In this document: positions 55,230 to 63,400 of the stretch, one piece after another
Layout of the letters: each line of letters begins with the position of its first letter
How positions within the stretch are numbered: the stretch's first letter is position 1
Source: Viridibacterium sp047600765
GTDB taxonomy: Bacteria; Pseudomonadota; Gammaproteobacteria; Burkholderiales; Rhodocyclaceae
Direction: 5' to 3'
NCBI GenBank assembly: GCA_047600765.1
Contig: JASGKF010000001.1
Coordinates: 992,001 to 1,056,000, forward strand
DNA length: 64,000 nt
Notes under the pieces: generated by a model
Databases searched by the model: none
The model's input: the letters and a program-made list of their open reading frames with translations, nothing else
What the model was told of the DNA's origin: nothing
Position numbers and translations under genes: made by a program

Positions 55230-56412
55230 ATGACCACCGCACTCCACAATCTGCCCGCCCTGCGCGCGCAAGACCTCCCGCCCTTCCACGTCATGGAGCT
55301 GCTCGCCCGCGCGCAAGCGCTGCAGGCCCAAGGCCGCGACATCATCCACATGGAAGTCGGCGAGCCCAACTTCCCCACACCCGCCCCCATCATCGCCGCC
55401 GCGCAAGCCTTCCTCGCCGGTGGCCGCGTCGAACTACACCCCCGCCGCCGGCCTGCCAGCATTGCGCCAAGCCATCGCGCAGCACTACGCCGACAAGTTC
55501 GGCGTCCGCATCTCGCCCTCGCGCATCCTCATCACCGCCGGCGCCAGCGGCGCCCTCATGCTCGCCCACGCCGTGCTCACCAACCCCGGTGACGAATGGC
55601 TGCTGCCCGACCCCGGCTACCCCTGCAACCGCCAGTTCGTGCGCGCCTTCTCAGGCATCCCCACGGCGCTGCCCGTCGACGCCGCCAGCAACTTCCAGCC
55701 CACCGCACAAAGCGTCGCCGCAGCGTGGAGCGAACGCACCCGCGGCCTCATGGTCGCCAGCCCCGCCAACCCCACCGGCACCCTCATCGCGCAAGACGAA
55801 CTCGCGCGCATCCACCACGACATTCGCCAGCGCGGCGGCTCATTGATCGTCGACGAGATCTACCAGGGCCTCGTCTACGAACAAGCGCCGCAAACCGCCC
55901 TCACCCTTGAAGCTGCCGACGAACTCTTCATCGTCAACAGCTTCTCCAAGTACTTCGGCATGACTGGCTGGCGCCTCGGCTGGCTCGTCGCCCCCGAACG
56001 CTACGTGCGCGACATCGAAAAACTCGCCCAGCACTACACCATCTGCGCCCCCACCCCCGCACAGCACGCCGCCCTCGCTGCCTTCCAGCCCGACACCCTC
56101 GCCATCCTCGAAGCCCGACGCGCCGAATTCGCCGAACGCCGCAAAGTCCTGCTCGCCGGCCTCACCGAACTCGGCTTCAAGGTGCCAGCCACACCGCAGG
56201 GCGCGTTCTACGTATGGGCCGATGTCAGCGGCATCAGCGACAACTCCGCGAAGCTCGCGCACACGCTGCTCGAAGAAGCAGGCGTCGCGACTACGCCGGG
56301 GGTGGATTTTGTGGAGAAGGATGGAGAGAGGTGGTTGAGGTTGGCTTACACCACCGATGTGAAGCGCATTACGGAGGCGCTGGAACGCTTGAAGAAACTG
56401 CTGCGCAGCTGA
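55230..56412 (+). CDS. PLP-dependent aminotransferase (class I/II), frameshifted
   Basis: Fold-type I aminotransferase. N terminus: MTTALHNLPALRAQDLPPFH, then IIHMEVGEPNFPTPAPIIAA. The frame fails at about 55431, reading GGRVELHPRRR; removing one A from GTCGAACTAC gives GGRVDYTPAAGLPALRQAIA, the standard continuation. Downstream: SPANPTGTLI, DEIYQGLVYE, and the PLP lysine in NSFSKYFGMTGWRLGWLVAP. The C terminus ends AYTTDVKRITEALERLKK. About 393 codons in all. Substrate unknown; alanine- or aspartate-type activity is common for this subgroup. Confidence 0.85.
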
Positions 56413-56413
56413 C

Positions 56414-56507
56414 GTAGGGTGGGCACGATGTGCCCACGCGGCATATTTCCCCTGACGCCGCCATTCGCTACACACTCCAACGCGTTGGCTCACCGAGCCC
56501 ACCCTAC
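56414..56507. repeat. Inverted pair of GTAGGGTGGGC palindromic units
   Basis: Unit B at 56414-56440 (GTAGGGTGGGCACGATG… CCCACGCG) and unit A at 56480-56507 (ACGCGTTGGCTC… CCCACCCTAC) are the same two units as in the dacB 5' region, but in reversed relative order. Confidence 0.82.
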
Positions 56508-56509
56508 CG

Positions 56510-56569
56510 GGCTACACGACCGATGTGATGCACATTGTTGAAGCACTGCATCGCTTACGGCAGGGCTAG
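56510..56569 (+). pseudogene. 3' remnant of an aminotransferase gene
   Basis: Twenty codons read GYTTDVMHIVEALHRLRQG then TAG. The upstream aminotransferase ends AYTTDVKRITEALERLKK; 11 of 18 aligned residues agree (YTTDV, I, EAL, RL). It starts directly after the palindromic repeat and has no start codon. It is the C-terminal tip of a second, otherwise lost, aminotransferase copy. Confidence 0.7.
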
Positions 56570-56661
56570 CGTAGCCGGATGAAGGGCAACGGAAGCCGAG
56601 GCATCGCGGACGGGCCGATATCCGGGTAGTACCAAAAAACCCTCGGAACACAAATAAATGC

Positions 56662-56676
56662 AAAAATTGAATTTTT
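56662..56676. promoter_or_regulatory. AT-rich palindrome upstream of the AAA-RloB pair
   Basis: AAAAATT-G-AATTTTT, a perfect 7-base inverted repeat 39 bases before the ATPase start. With the following TTGCAT and TTTAAT it lies in the only strongly AT-rich stretch of the region, and is a candidate operator/promoter of the module. Confidence 0.35.
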
Positions 56677-56715
56677 GGCGCACAATTGCATGAAATTTAA
56701 TACATGGAGGGCAAA

Positions 56716-57987
56716 ATGCTGATCGAGTTCCGCGTGAAAAATTTCCGAAGTTTGCGCGACGAACATGTTTTTAGCCTTGTGGCGTCCACAGATAAAACGC
56801 AGTTAGAGACCAACGCTATGAGTACAGGTCTCAAAGCTGCACCACATTTGCTCAAAAGCGCAGTGGTGTATGGCGCCAACGCAAGTGGCAAGTCAAACCT
56901 CATCAAGGCACTGCAGTACATGCGTGGCGTGGTCCTAGAGTCGGCAACGTTGCAACCTGGGCAAGCCTTTAATCGCCTTCAGCCCTTCAAACTGGATGCC
57001 GCCTCTGCGAAGCACGCGACCGAGTTTGAGGTCACCTTTGTTCTTGATGGCGTGCGCTATCAATACGGCTTTGCCATGACGTCTCAGCGCATCGTCGGCG
57101 AACACTTATTGGTTTACAAAGCCCCTAAACCCCAAAGTTGGTTTGACCGCAAGTTTGCTCCCGACAGCGACTCAGACGTGTACGAATATGGCTCCTATCT
57201 CAAAGGAGCCAAGAATCTGTGGGAAGGAGCCACTCGGCCCAATGCATTGTTTCTATCCACTGCCGTCCAACTCAATAGCGATGCACTGCGCCCTGTTTTC
57301 GATTGGTTTGCCAATCGGCTGGTGATCGTCAACGAACAAACCCCTCTTTCCCCGCAATTCTCGGTGGACATGATCAAACAGGAGACACAACGTAAGGCAA
57401 TTTGTGATTTCCTTCGAGCGGCCGACATCAGCATTGCTGACATCGAAGTGACGACCAAGCAAGCCATGGTTCACAGCATCCGCTTTGATTTACCAGCAGG
57501 TAAGCGGGAAGAGGAGGCAAGTGAGCAGGCTGTTGACGAAGTCAAATTCCATCATGTAACCGAGCACGGCCAAGCCATTTTCGACCTACTAGACGAGTCC
57601 AGCGGCACACGCAATCTGCTGTTTTTAGCTGGCCCAGTCCTCGATATCTTGAACAAGGGCCTCACCTTGGTAGTGGACGAACTGGATACCAGTCTGCACA
57701 CGCTGTTGGTACAAGCTTTGGTACGGCTGTTCCACCAACCTAGCGTCAACACTGGCGGAGCGCAGCTTGTATTCACAACGCACGACACCTCACTACTTGA
57801 TGCCTATGGTCTATTCCGACGCGATCAAATCTGGTTTGTCGAAAAACGACAAGATCAAAGTTCAACGCTTTATCCCCTGACAGACTTCAGCCCTCGGAAA
57901 AACGAGGCCCTGGAACGTGGTTATCTACAGGGTCGCTACGGTGCTCTGCCATTCCTAAGCAATTTGGATTTGGGAGCAAAGGGTTAA
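56716..57987 (+). CDS. AAA family (AAA15/OLD-like) ATPase of an AbiL-type pair
   Basis: 423 residues from ATG 56716, preceded by GGAGGGC. N terminus MLIEFRVKNFRSLRDEHVF, Walker A YGANASGKSNLIKAL at about residue 52, signature region ESSGTRNLLFLAGPVLDILN and Walker B LTLVVDELDTSLH at about 318, then a His switch in VFTTHDTSLLD. This is the ABC-type AAA15 ATPase found in AbiLi, RloA-like and PARIS AriA proteins. Its base composition is clearly poorer in G+C than its neighbours. The stop overlaps the RloB start (TAATG), so the two are a coupled pair. Confidence 0.85.
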   Translation: MLIEFRVKNFRSLRDEHVFSLVASTDKTQLETNAMSTGLKAAPHLLKSAVVYGANASGKSNLIKALQYMRGVVLESATLQPGQAFNRLQPFKLDAASAKHATEFEVTFVLDGVRYQYGFAMTSQRIVGEHLLVYKAPKPQSWFDRKFAPDSDSDVYEYGSYLKGAKNLWEGATRPNALFLSTAVQLNSDALRPVFDWFANRLVIVNEQTPLSPQFSVDMIKQETQRKAICDFLRAADISIADIEVTTKQAMVHSIRFDLPAGKREEEASEQAVDEVKFHHVTEHGQAIFDLLDESSGTRNLLFLAGPVLDILNKGLTLVVDELDTSLHTLLVQALVRLFHQPSVNTGGAQLVFTTHDTSLLDAYGLFRRDQIWFVEKRQDQSSTLYPLTDFSPRKNEALERGYLQGRYGALPFLSNLDLGAKG

Positions 57988-58661
57988 TGGGGCGCGACAA
58001 TCAACCCAAGGCACGACAGCTTGCGCGACGAGAGCAAAAAGAGGCTCGCCGCGCAAGTTACGAGCGCATCTTGATCGTCACTGAGGGCACCAAGACGGAA
58101 CCGCAATACTTCGAGGAAATTCGTTCTGAGTTTCGATTGCACTCAGCGAACGTGGCGGTTCGACCTAGCCAGCTTGGCACTGCGCCGCTTCAAGTCGTTG
58201 AGTACGCTAAGCAGCTTTTTGAAAATGGAGATCTGAGTAAGGGAGTCCGTCCGCGCAGCTTCGATCGGGTCTATGCCGTGTTTGACCGCGATGATCACGG
58301 CAGCTACTTCGACGCACTGGCGAAAGCGGAATCACTGAGCGGCCGAATCAAGAACGATGTTAATCAACCTATCAGCTTCAGAGCTATCGCCTCCGTACCT
58401 AGCTTCGAGTTGTGGCTTTTACTGCACTACGAAGACATTCAGGCTCCCATTCATCGCGACGAAGTAATGCTGCACCTGAAACGCCACCTCCCCAGCTACG
58501 AGAAAGGTGCTAGCGGCTCTTTTCACACAACGCGTAGCCAGCTAGAAGTATCTACTCAGCGGGCGCAGGGCTTGGCTGCCATGTTCAGCGCATACTCTGC
58601 CCCTGAGCCATACACGGCAATTTTCGAATTGGTCACGCTGTTAACTACCCTACGTAGCTAG
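57987..58661 (+). CDS. RloB family protein (AbiLii-like partner)
   Basis: 224 residues with the RloB pattern: a basic N terminus (KARQLARREQKEARRASYER), ILIVTEGTKTEPQYFEEI, RVYAVFDRDDHGSYFDALAK, then ASVPSFELWLLLHYEDIQAP. The Glu in TEG and the Asp cluster in FDRDD are placed like the acidic residues of a TOPRIM nuclease fold, though this is inferred. RloB and an AAA15 ATPase form AbiL-type abortive-infection pairs. G+C is low for this genome. Confidence 0.85.
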   Translation: MGRDNQPKARQLARREQKEARRASYERILIVTEGTKTEPQYFEEIRSEFRLHSANVAVRPSQLGTAPLQVVEYAKQLFENGDLSKGVRPRSFDRVYAVFDRDDHGSYFDALAKAESLSGRIKNDVNQPISFRAIASVPSFELWLLLHYEDIQAPIHRDEVMLHLKRHLPSYEKGASGSFHTTRSQLEVSTQRAQGLAAMFSAYSAPEPYTAIFELVTLLTTLRS

Positions 58662-58744
58662 TAACACAACCGACGAAGATAGGAATTGTCCTCTTCGGAG
58701 AGAAGAGTCTCGTGCGTTCAGATGATGCGCAGAGCAATCCGCAC

Positions 58745-58909
58745 TCACTCCCCACCCGACAGCACCACCACAACCATCACCTCGGCACCCGACCGCAAAG
58801 CGATACCATTTGCCTCACCGACTCCCCCCCCCCAAAAAAACCTGGCTGTGACAACGCACGCCGTCCTGTTCGTCGATGATGACGAAGTGCAGAAGGATCT
58901 GACGCGCTG
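58745..58909 (-). pseudogene. Decayed copy of the MoaD/ThiS-like gene
   Basis: On the minus strand FVIIDEQDGVRCHSQVF and, in another frame, GVGEANGIALRSGAEVMVVV then LSGG align with FRIIDEQDGVRRHIKLF and SVRDIGITLGRDAEVMIVAA then LSGG of the intact gene at 62998-63270. The break lies at a C10-A7 homopolymer (58824-58840, plus strand). The N-terminal half is missing. Confidence 0.75.
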
Positions 58910-58954
58910 GGCACGTCGGAAGGGATGCTGACGGGCTGATCGAACGAGGGGCAC

Positions 58955-60331
58955 TCAAGCCCGCCGCACCGACAACACCTTGTACTTCTGCGTCCCCAGC
59001 ATCCCGTCCTTGGGGTACTTCTGCAGTCGCACGCGATTGCTCTGGTTGCCGCCCAGCACGGTGATGCTTGCGTCATCGGCCTCGACCCAGAAGCCCACAT
59101 GACCGCTGCCAGCCGGTGCGCCGCCGCCCGTGCGGCTGAAGACCACGATGTCACCCGGTTGCGGTGCGTTGGTGACGTCGCGCCCCCAGGCTTTGTCGTG
59201 CCACGAGCGGGCGCCGGCGCTGTGGGTGCCGACGAGGCCGGCCATGTTGACGCAGTAGTTCATGAAGGCGGAGCACCACGCGACTTCGTCGCTGGTGGCC
59301 TTGAGCGTGGTGTGGCTGTGGTAGAGCAGGATGCGCGGGTTGCTGCCGGGGCCAGGCACTTCGGCGACGCCCAGCGCGAGTTCGGCGCGGGCGATGTCGA
59401 ACGGGGTGTCACCCGTCGCGGGGGTAACCGGGAAGCCGCCGGCGACGACCTGCAGGAAGTCGCCATGCATGAAGCCGTCCGAGGCGCCGTCGCCGTCGAG
59501 ATCGACGAGCACCCAGTCGCCATTGCGACTCAGCGCGCTGACGATGCTGCCGAAGGGCAGAGAGAGCTTGGCGGGGAACTCGGTGCTTGCCGTGGGGCGC
59601 AGCTTCAGGCCGTCGCGCGCGCGCACTTCCATCAACACCTTGGGGCTGGCCGACGCGACGACTGCGGGCGTGTCGCCCGGTGCGGCATCGGCATCGCCGA
59701 GGCGGAACTGGCCGAAGTCTGCGTGTGCGGGGCTGACCTCGTTGCCGTCGTAGCTGAAGGCGCCGGGCTCGACCATGTCGATGTCGCCCTGGAAGAGTGC
59801 CCAGCGATCAGTCTTGAGCATGTCGCGCGTGCCCGACCAGCCCTTGGCACCTGCGAGCCAGATGAGGTCGGCAAAGCCCTTGCTGACCATGCGCCCGCCG
59901 ACCGCGCCAGAGCCGTACACCCCGACGCGGTACTTGCCGGCGAGTGCGCTGTGCACGGCGGCGAAGTAGGGTTCGATGGCGCGCAGCTCGCTTTCGCGGA
60001 AGTAGTCGTGATCGACGGCGAAGTAGATGGCGCTGCCCTCGGGCTGGCCAAGCTCCTGCGCGAGCTTGAGGGCCTGTGCGGCATCGGCCTGGCCGTGCGC
60101 CTGGTCGAGGTCGCCAATGGCGCCCTTGGTGCCACCGGTCTGCTGGAAGGCGACCGCGAGGTCAAAGCCCGCGTCGATCAACGCCTCCGCTTCGGCCTTC
60201 TCCAGCCGCTTGGTGGGCAGGCGCGTGCTGTTGCGGTGGTTGTAGTAGCGGATGACGGTGCGCACGCCGCGTTCGCGCAGCAGCGGGATGAAGGGCACCA
60301 TGTTCTGCGCGGCATCGATGACTGGCTTCAT
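58955..60331 (-). CDS. DUF1906 glycosidase-like, SH3-like and TIGR02594 (CHAP/NlpC-like) cell-wall hydrolase
   Basis: 458 residues from ATG 60331, no signal peptide. Domains: 1-205 DUF1906/Rv2525c-like TIM-barrel (VRTVIRYYNHRNSTRLPTKR, GAIYFAVDHDYFRESELRAI region, RVGVYGSGAVGG); about 250-320 an SH3-like module (ARDGLKLRPTASTEFPAKLS, GDWVLVDLDGDG); about 335-455 a TIGR02594 amidase with the presumed nucleophile Cys in VAWCSAFMNYC and His in GSGHVGFWVE. Two peptidoglycan-type hydrolase modules and the absence of a signal peptide suit a phage-like endolysin or secretion-system effector; which is not decided. Confidence 0.8.
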   Translation of the reverse strand: MKPVIDAAQNMVPFIPLLRERGVRTVIRYYNHRNSTRLPTKRLEKAEAEALIDAGFDLAVAFQQTGGTKGAIGDLDQAHGQADAAQALKLAQELGQPEGSAIYFAVDHDYFRESELRAIEPYFAAVHSALAGKYRVGVYGSGAVGGRMVSKGFADLIWLAGAKGWSGTRDMLKTDRWALFQGDIDMVEPGAFSYDGNEVSPAHADFGQFRLGDADAAPGDTPAVVASASPKVLMEVRARDGLKLRPTASTEFPAKLSLPFGSIVSALSRNGDWVLVDLDGDGASDGFMHGDFLQVVAGGFPVTPATGDTPFDIARAELALGVAEVPGPGSNPRILLYHSHTTLKATSDEVAWCSAFMNYCVNMAGLVGTHSAGARSWHDKAWGRDVTNAPQPGDIVVFSRTGGGAPAGSGHVGFWVEADDASITVLGGNQSNRVRLQKYPKDGMLGTQKYKVLSVRRA

Positions 60332-60482
60332 GTCGGCTCTCTCTGTGGGTTCTTGTAAAACTTGAACCGTAGTCGCCGTTCTTTCCCGCAGCATGACGCT
60401 TGCCCGAGTGGCCATAGGCTATGCGGCACGTAGCCCCCATCAGCCGCGCCCTGCCCGGCCCAGGCTATCCACAGCAGTTCGG

Positions 60483-61871
60483 TCAGTACAGATAGACCGG
60501 GTAGACCTCGGAGAGGCAGTTTTCGTCCGAGCCTTTGCGTCGATGAACGCCTTTGATCTCCAGAATGAACTGCAGGGGCGCAGTCGTCTTCCGGTATCTG
60601 TCCGCCTCTTCCGCATTGTTGATCGAGCCATCGTCGGGGAAATAGCCAAGCTCGATCAGGCTGTTGGTTCTGAAGTGATCACGTGCGCTGCGCATGCGTA
60701 GCCGTGGCAAGGATGCGACAGGACGTTCGTCTTCATCGGATGCGCCCTCTTCGAGCCGGATGCCGATCGTCTTCGCAAGGCCGTAGCGATCGAAGTCTTC
60801 CGGGGACCTGACAGCACCGTTGAGGATCCCCGCTCCGACCAGTCGCATGATCTGGAAATCCGCCTGATGTTGATACACGAGCCCCGGTGCAAAGCTCAGC
60901 TTGAGTTGGGCAGAGGGGCCGCGCCAGCACCAGTACGTATGCGGGTCACGATCGAACAGGGCTCGCACATCACGCCCCTGTGGGGCACGCGAAGGCTTGG
61001 CGTGATGGACTGCGACTTGATAGGTGGTACGGCCGCGCTTCAGCGTCTCCATGAACGCTTTGAAGTTCATGTAGCCATCGTTGTCTGTGCTGAGTACCAG
61101 CGGTGGCAAACGGGAGAAGTCGGGCTTCCTGATCGTCAGTTCCCCCGTCTCGCCGCGCAATGAGAAAGGCCATTGCCTGGCATCGAACTTGAGGGGGCTC
61201 AGCATGCCGCTCGTATCAATGCGCAGGGTGAGCTCACTCACAGCGTCACCAGCCCATTGCGCCGCGGGCGAAAAGTCATAGACGACACGCGCAGGCGAAT
61301 AGAACTCATCAGCGCGCGACGAGACGCCTTCTGCCTCCTGGCTGTATTTCGCTTCGTAAGCGATGTCGATGGTCTGGACGCGTTCGGCGTCAGGGATGAC
61401 GATCTTGAAGAAGACCACATCGGCACCGTCCTCAAAATCATTCGCCCACGTCGAATGCAGACGCGACTTCAGTCGTTCGCCCAGCGCCCACAGTTTCGGA
61501 CTTTGCTCGATCAGATCGGGTGCCAGCGCCAGGCTCTCAAGCGCACGACCGTTGGCTGCCACCTTGAAGCTGTGCACACATCGCCCTGTCTTTCTCTCCT
61601 GTTCTGAGAGCTTGTGACAGATGACGGGGAAGTACATGACGGTGCGCGATGTGGCAGAGGCACCTTTGTCTTGCGTGTGGTAACGCACCTGCAGTGCGTA
61701 CCAGCTGTCTTTCAGCTGGATGGAGAGCTCTTCCCTCTGCAACGTGAAGCGCGTGGAGTTGATGAGGGCGTCACCCGTGGCGCGCAGCGGGTTTTCCCAA
61801 AGCCCGCCATTGGCGATTGCTGGCGATGCCAACATGGTTAGACAGGCGAGGCACAGCCACAGCGCTTTCAT
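60483..61871 (-). CDS. Secreted protein of unknown function
   Basis: 462 residues with a signal peptide (MKALWLCLACLTMLASPAIA, cleavage near NGG). The N-terminal half (DSWYALQVRYHTQDKGASAT, PVICHKLSEQERKTGRCVHS with two Cys) is unrecognised. The C-terminal half has ALFDRDPHTYWCWRGPSAQL followed by a beta-rich stretch, recalling the discoidin/F5-8 type pattern, and ends DENCLSEVYPVYLY. 67 bases separate it from the pseudoprotease gene; it lies just upstream of the hydrolase gene on the same strand. Confidence 0.62.
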   Translation of the reverse strand: MKALWLCLACLTMLASPAIANGGLWENPLRATGDALINSTRFTLQREELSIQLKDSWYALQVRYHTQDKGASATSRTVMYFPVICHKLSEQERKTGRCVHSFKVAANGRALESLALAPDLIEQSPKLWALGERLKSRLHSTWANDFEDGADVVFFKIVIPDAERVQTIDIAYEAKYSQEAEGVSSRADEFYSPARVVYDFSPAAQWAGDAVSELTLRIDTSGMLSPLKFDARQWPFSLRGETGELTIRKPDFSRLPPLVLSTDNDGYMNFKAFMETLKRGRTTYQVAVHHAKPSRAPQGRDVRALFDRDPHTYWCWRGPSAQLKLSFAPGLVYQHQADFQIMRLVGAGILNGAVRSPEDFDRYGLAKTIGIRLEEGASDEDERPVASLPRLRMRSARDHFRTNSLIELGYFPDDGSINNAEEADRYRKTTAPLQFILEIKGVHRRKGSDENCLSEVYPVYLY

Positions 61872-61938
61872 GGAGTCATGTCTCCCGTTTTCTCTTGTCT
61901 GCAGGGTGTGCGCAGGGGCTCAGGGTTGGCAAGAACGG

Positions 61939-62949
61939 TCAGGGCCTCTGCTGCATCGGGATCGCCATCGACAGTTTCTTTCCTTGTCGATACACCACCA
62001 CATTGAGCAAATGCTTGGGGGGCAAGCAACCTATACGCGCAACGAACAAGGCGGGATCCGAGACCACCTTGTCATCCATCTGAAGAATGACATCAGTTGC
62101 CATGATGCCCACCTTGTCGGCCGGGCCGCCCCTCACCACGTCGTGCACAATCACCCCGCCCTTGGGAAACTGGAATTCCCGTCGGAGAGATGCGGTGATC
62201 TCGCCGACGCTCACACCGATCCATCCTCGTGGAACATGCCCGTTCTGGATGATCTGCTGAGCAACGTCCAGCAGATACTTACTGTCGATGGCGAAGGTTC
62301 GATATGGAGGGGGCTTCTTCCAGAAGGCCTGGTTCAGGCCAACGAGGGCGCCGTATCTGTCAAAAATCGGCCCTGTCATCTGGCTCGGCTGCTCTTCCTC
62401 AGTCTCCAGAAACGTTGCGCCATCTGCCGGGTTACACCCTGATGCGGGAATGAAATTCGGAGAGATTTTTCGTAAGACGGAAGAATGCACAGTCAGGAAA
62501 CCGGTTTCTGACTTGCCCGGGTGAAACAGCCGATCACCGAGCTTTGGCGGCGTAGTCGACTGAGGCAATTCGATACGTCGGTTTGGCACACGCGTCAGCT
62601 GCAGAACCGTGACGTGCGCGTCCTGATCAGCGCCCTTGATGATGGCACGCCCCAGTTCAGTACCGACGCCATCCAGTACCTCAGCCTGCTCTTTCTGCTC
62701 GTCACCCTTGAAAAGCACGGGGAGCGCAATGACACCTGAATCTAGCCAGAGGGCACCGAGGTAATGCTTCTCCTTCACTTTCACCACCGCAACTTGAGCA
62801 GCAATCAATCTCTGGCGGGCGGCAGCGCTCGTGCCATCAGTTACCGGCGCAAGGCGTTCTTTGAGAGGCATCTCGGGACTCACTGGCCAGCAAGTCGGGC
62901 TTGCGCAGAGAAGCATGCTCAGAAGCAGGACGTAAGATTTTTTCGTCAT
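61939..62949 (-). CDS. HtrA-like pseudoprotease with PDZ domain
   Basis: 336 residues from ATG 62949, with a signal peptide (MTKKSYVLLLSMLLCASPTC). The trypsin-like region (LIAAQVAVVKVKEKHYLGAL, DAHVTVLQLTRVP) lacks the catalytic residues: the GNSGGP box reads SQMTGPIFDRYG and the His site reads IALPVLFKG. A PDZ domain follows (RGWIGVSVGEITASLRREFQ, VVRGGPADKVGIMATDVILQ). It probably binds rather than cleaves proteins in the periplasm. Confidence 0.75.
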   Translation of the reverse strand: MTKKSYVLLLSMLLCASPTCWPVSPEMPLKERLAPVTDGTSAAARQRLIAAQVAVVKVKEKHYLGALWLDSGVIALPVLFKGDEQKEQAEVLDGVGTELGRAIIKGADQDAHVTVLQLTRVPNRRIELPQSTTPPKLGDRLFHPGKSETGFLTVHSSVLRKISPNFIPASGCNPADGATFLETEEEQPSQMTGPIFDRYGALVGLNQAFWKKPPPYRTFAIDSKYLLDVAQQIIQNGHVPRGWIGVSVGEITASLRREFQFPKGGVIVHDVVRGGPADKVGIMATDVILQMDDKVVSDPALFVARIGCLPPKHLLNVVVYRQGKKLSMAIPMQQRP

Positions 62950-62997
62950 GGCTTTATTGTATTGGCACCCAGAAAACATCCATCGCTTCAACCAGGG

Positions 62998-63270
62998 TCA
63001 TCCACCCGACAAGGCTGCGACGATCATCACCTCGGCATCGCGCCCCAACGTGATGCCGATGTCACGCACAGACTCGCCGTCAACGAAGAGCTTGATGTGA
63101 CGGCGCACGCCGTCCTGCTCGTCGATGATGCGGAAGCGCAGGCCGGGCCAGCGCTGGTCGAGCGTGGCGAGCAGGTCGGCGAGTGTGCTGCCGGGTGGCA
63201 GGGCAATGTCGACGGTGCGCAGGCCGCCGGTGTATTCGTGCAGGTGGGTGGGGAGGCGGATGTGGATCAT
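62998..63270 (-). CDS. MoaD/ThiS ubiquitin-like family protein
   Basis: 90 residues from ATG 63270 (MIHIRLPTHLHEYTGGLRTV). The beta-grasp pattern is seen in VDIALPPGSTLADLLATLDQ, HIKLFVDGESVRDIGITLGR and EVMIVAALSGG, ending in the Gly-Gly tail needed for C-terminal activation. Such genes are often next to BNR-repeat proteins, as here, suggesting a sulphur-carrier or protein-tagging role that has not been demonstrated. A decayed copy occurs at 58745-58909. Confidence 0.85.
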   Translation of the reverse strand: MIHIRLPTHLHEYTGGLRTVDIALPPGSTLADLLATLDQRWPGLRFRIIDEQDGVRRHIKLFVDGESVRDIGITLGRDAEVMIVAALSGG

Positions 63271-63297
63271 TTGGGGCTCGGGATGCAAACCAAGGGC

Positions 63298-63379
63298 CGT
63301 CATTCCCGCGAAGGCGGGAATCCAGCGACGTTAACAAGCAATACAAAGTCACTGGATCCCCGCCTTCGCGGGGATGACG
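63298..63379. repeat. Inverted pair of ATTCCCGCGAAGGCGGGAAT (dRS3-like) repeats
   Basis: CGTCATTCCCGCGAAGG… (63298-63325) and …CGCGGGGATGACG (63352-63379) are inverted copies of a palindromic repeat separated by about 26 bases. The first matches ATTCCC-N8-GGGAAT; a related element is at 51168-51195. Confidence 0.8.
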
Positions 63380-63400
63380 AAGTTGTCGAGAGTTCGCGCA

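Noticed and set aside
56414..58909. Insertion sequence or prophage carrying the AAA-RloB pair
   Set aside because: No transposase, integrase, tRNA attachment site or terminal inverted repeats of IS type were found.
51139..63379. CRISPR array
   Set aside because: The repeats are few, palindromic and unevenly spaced, with no unique spacers and no cas genes.
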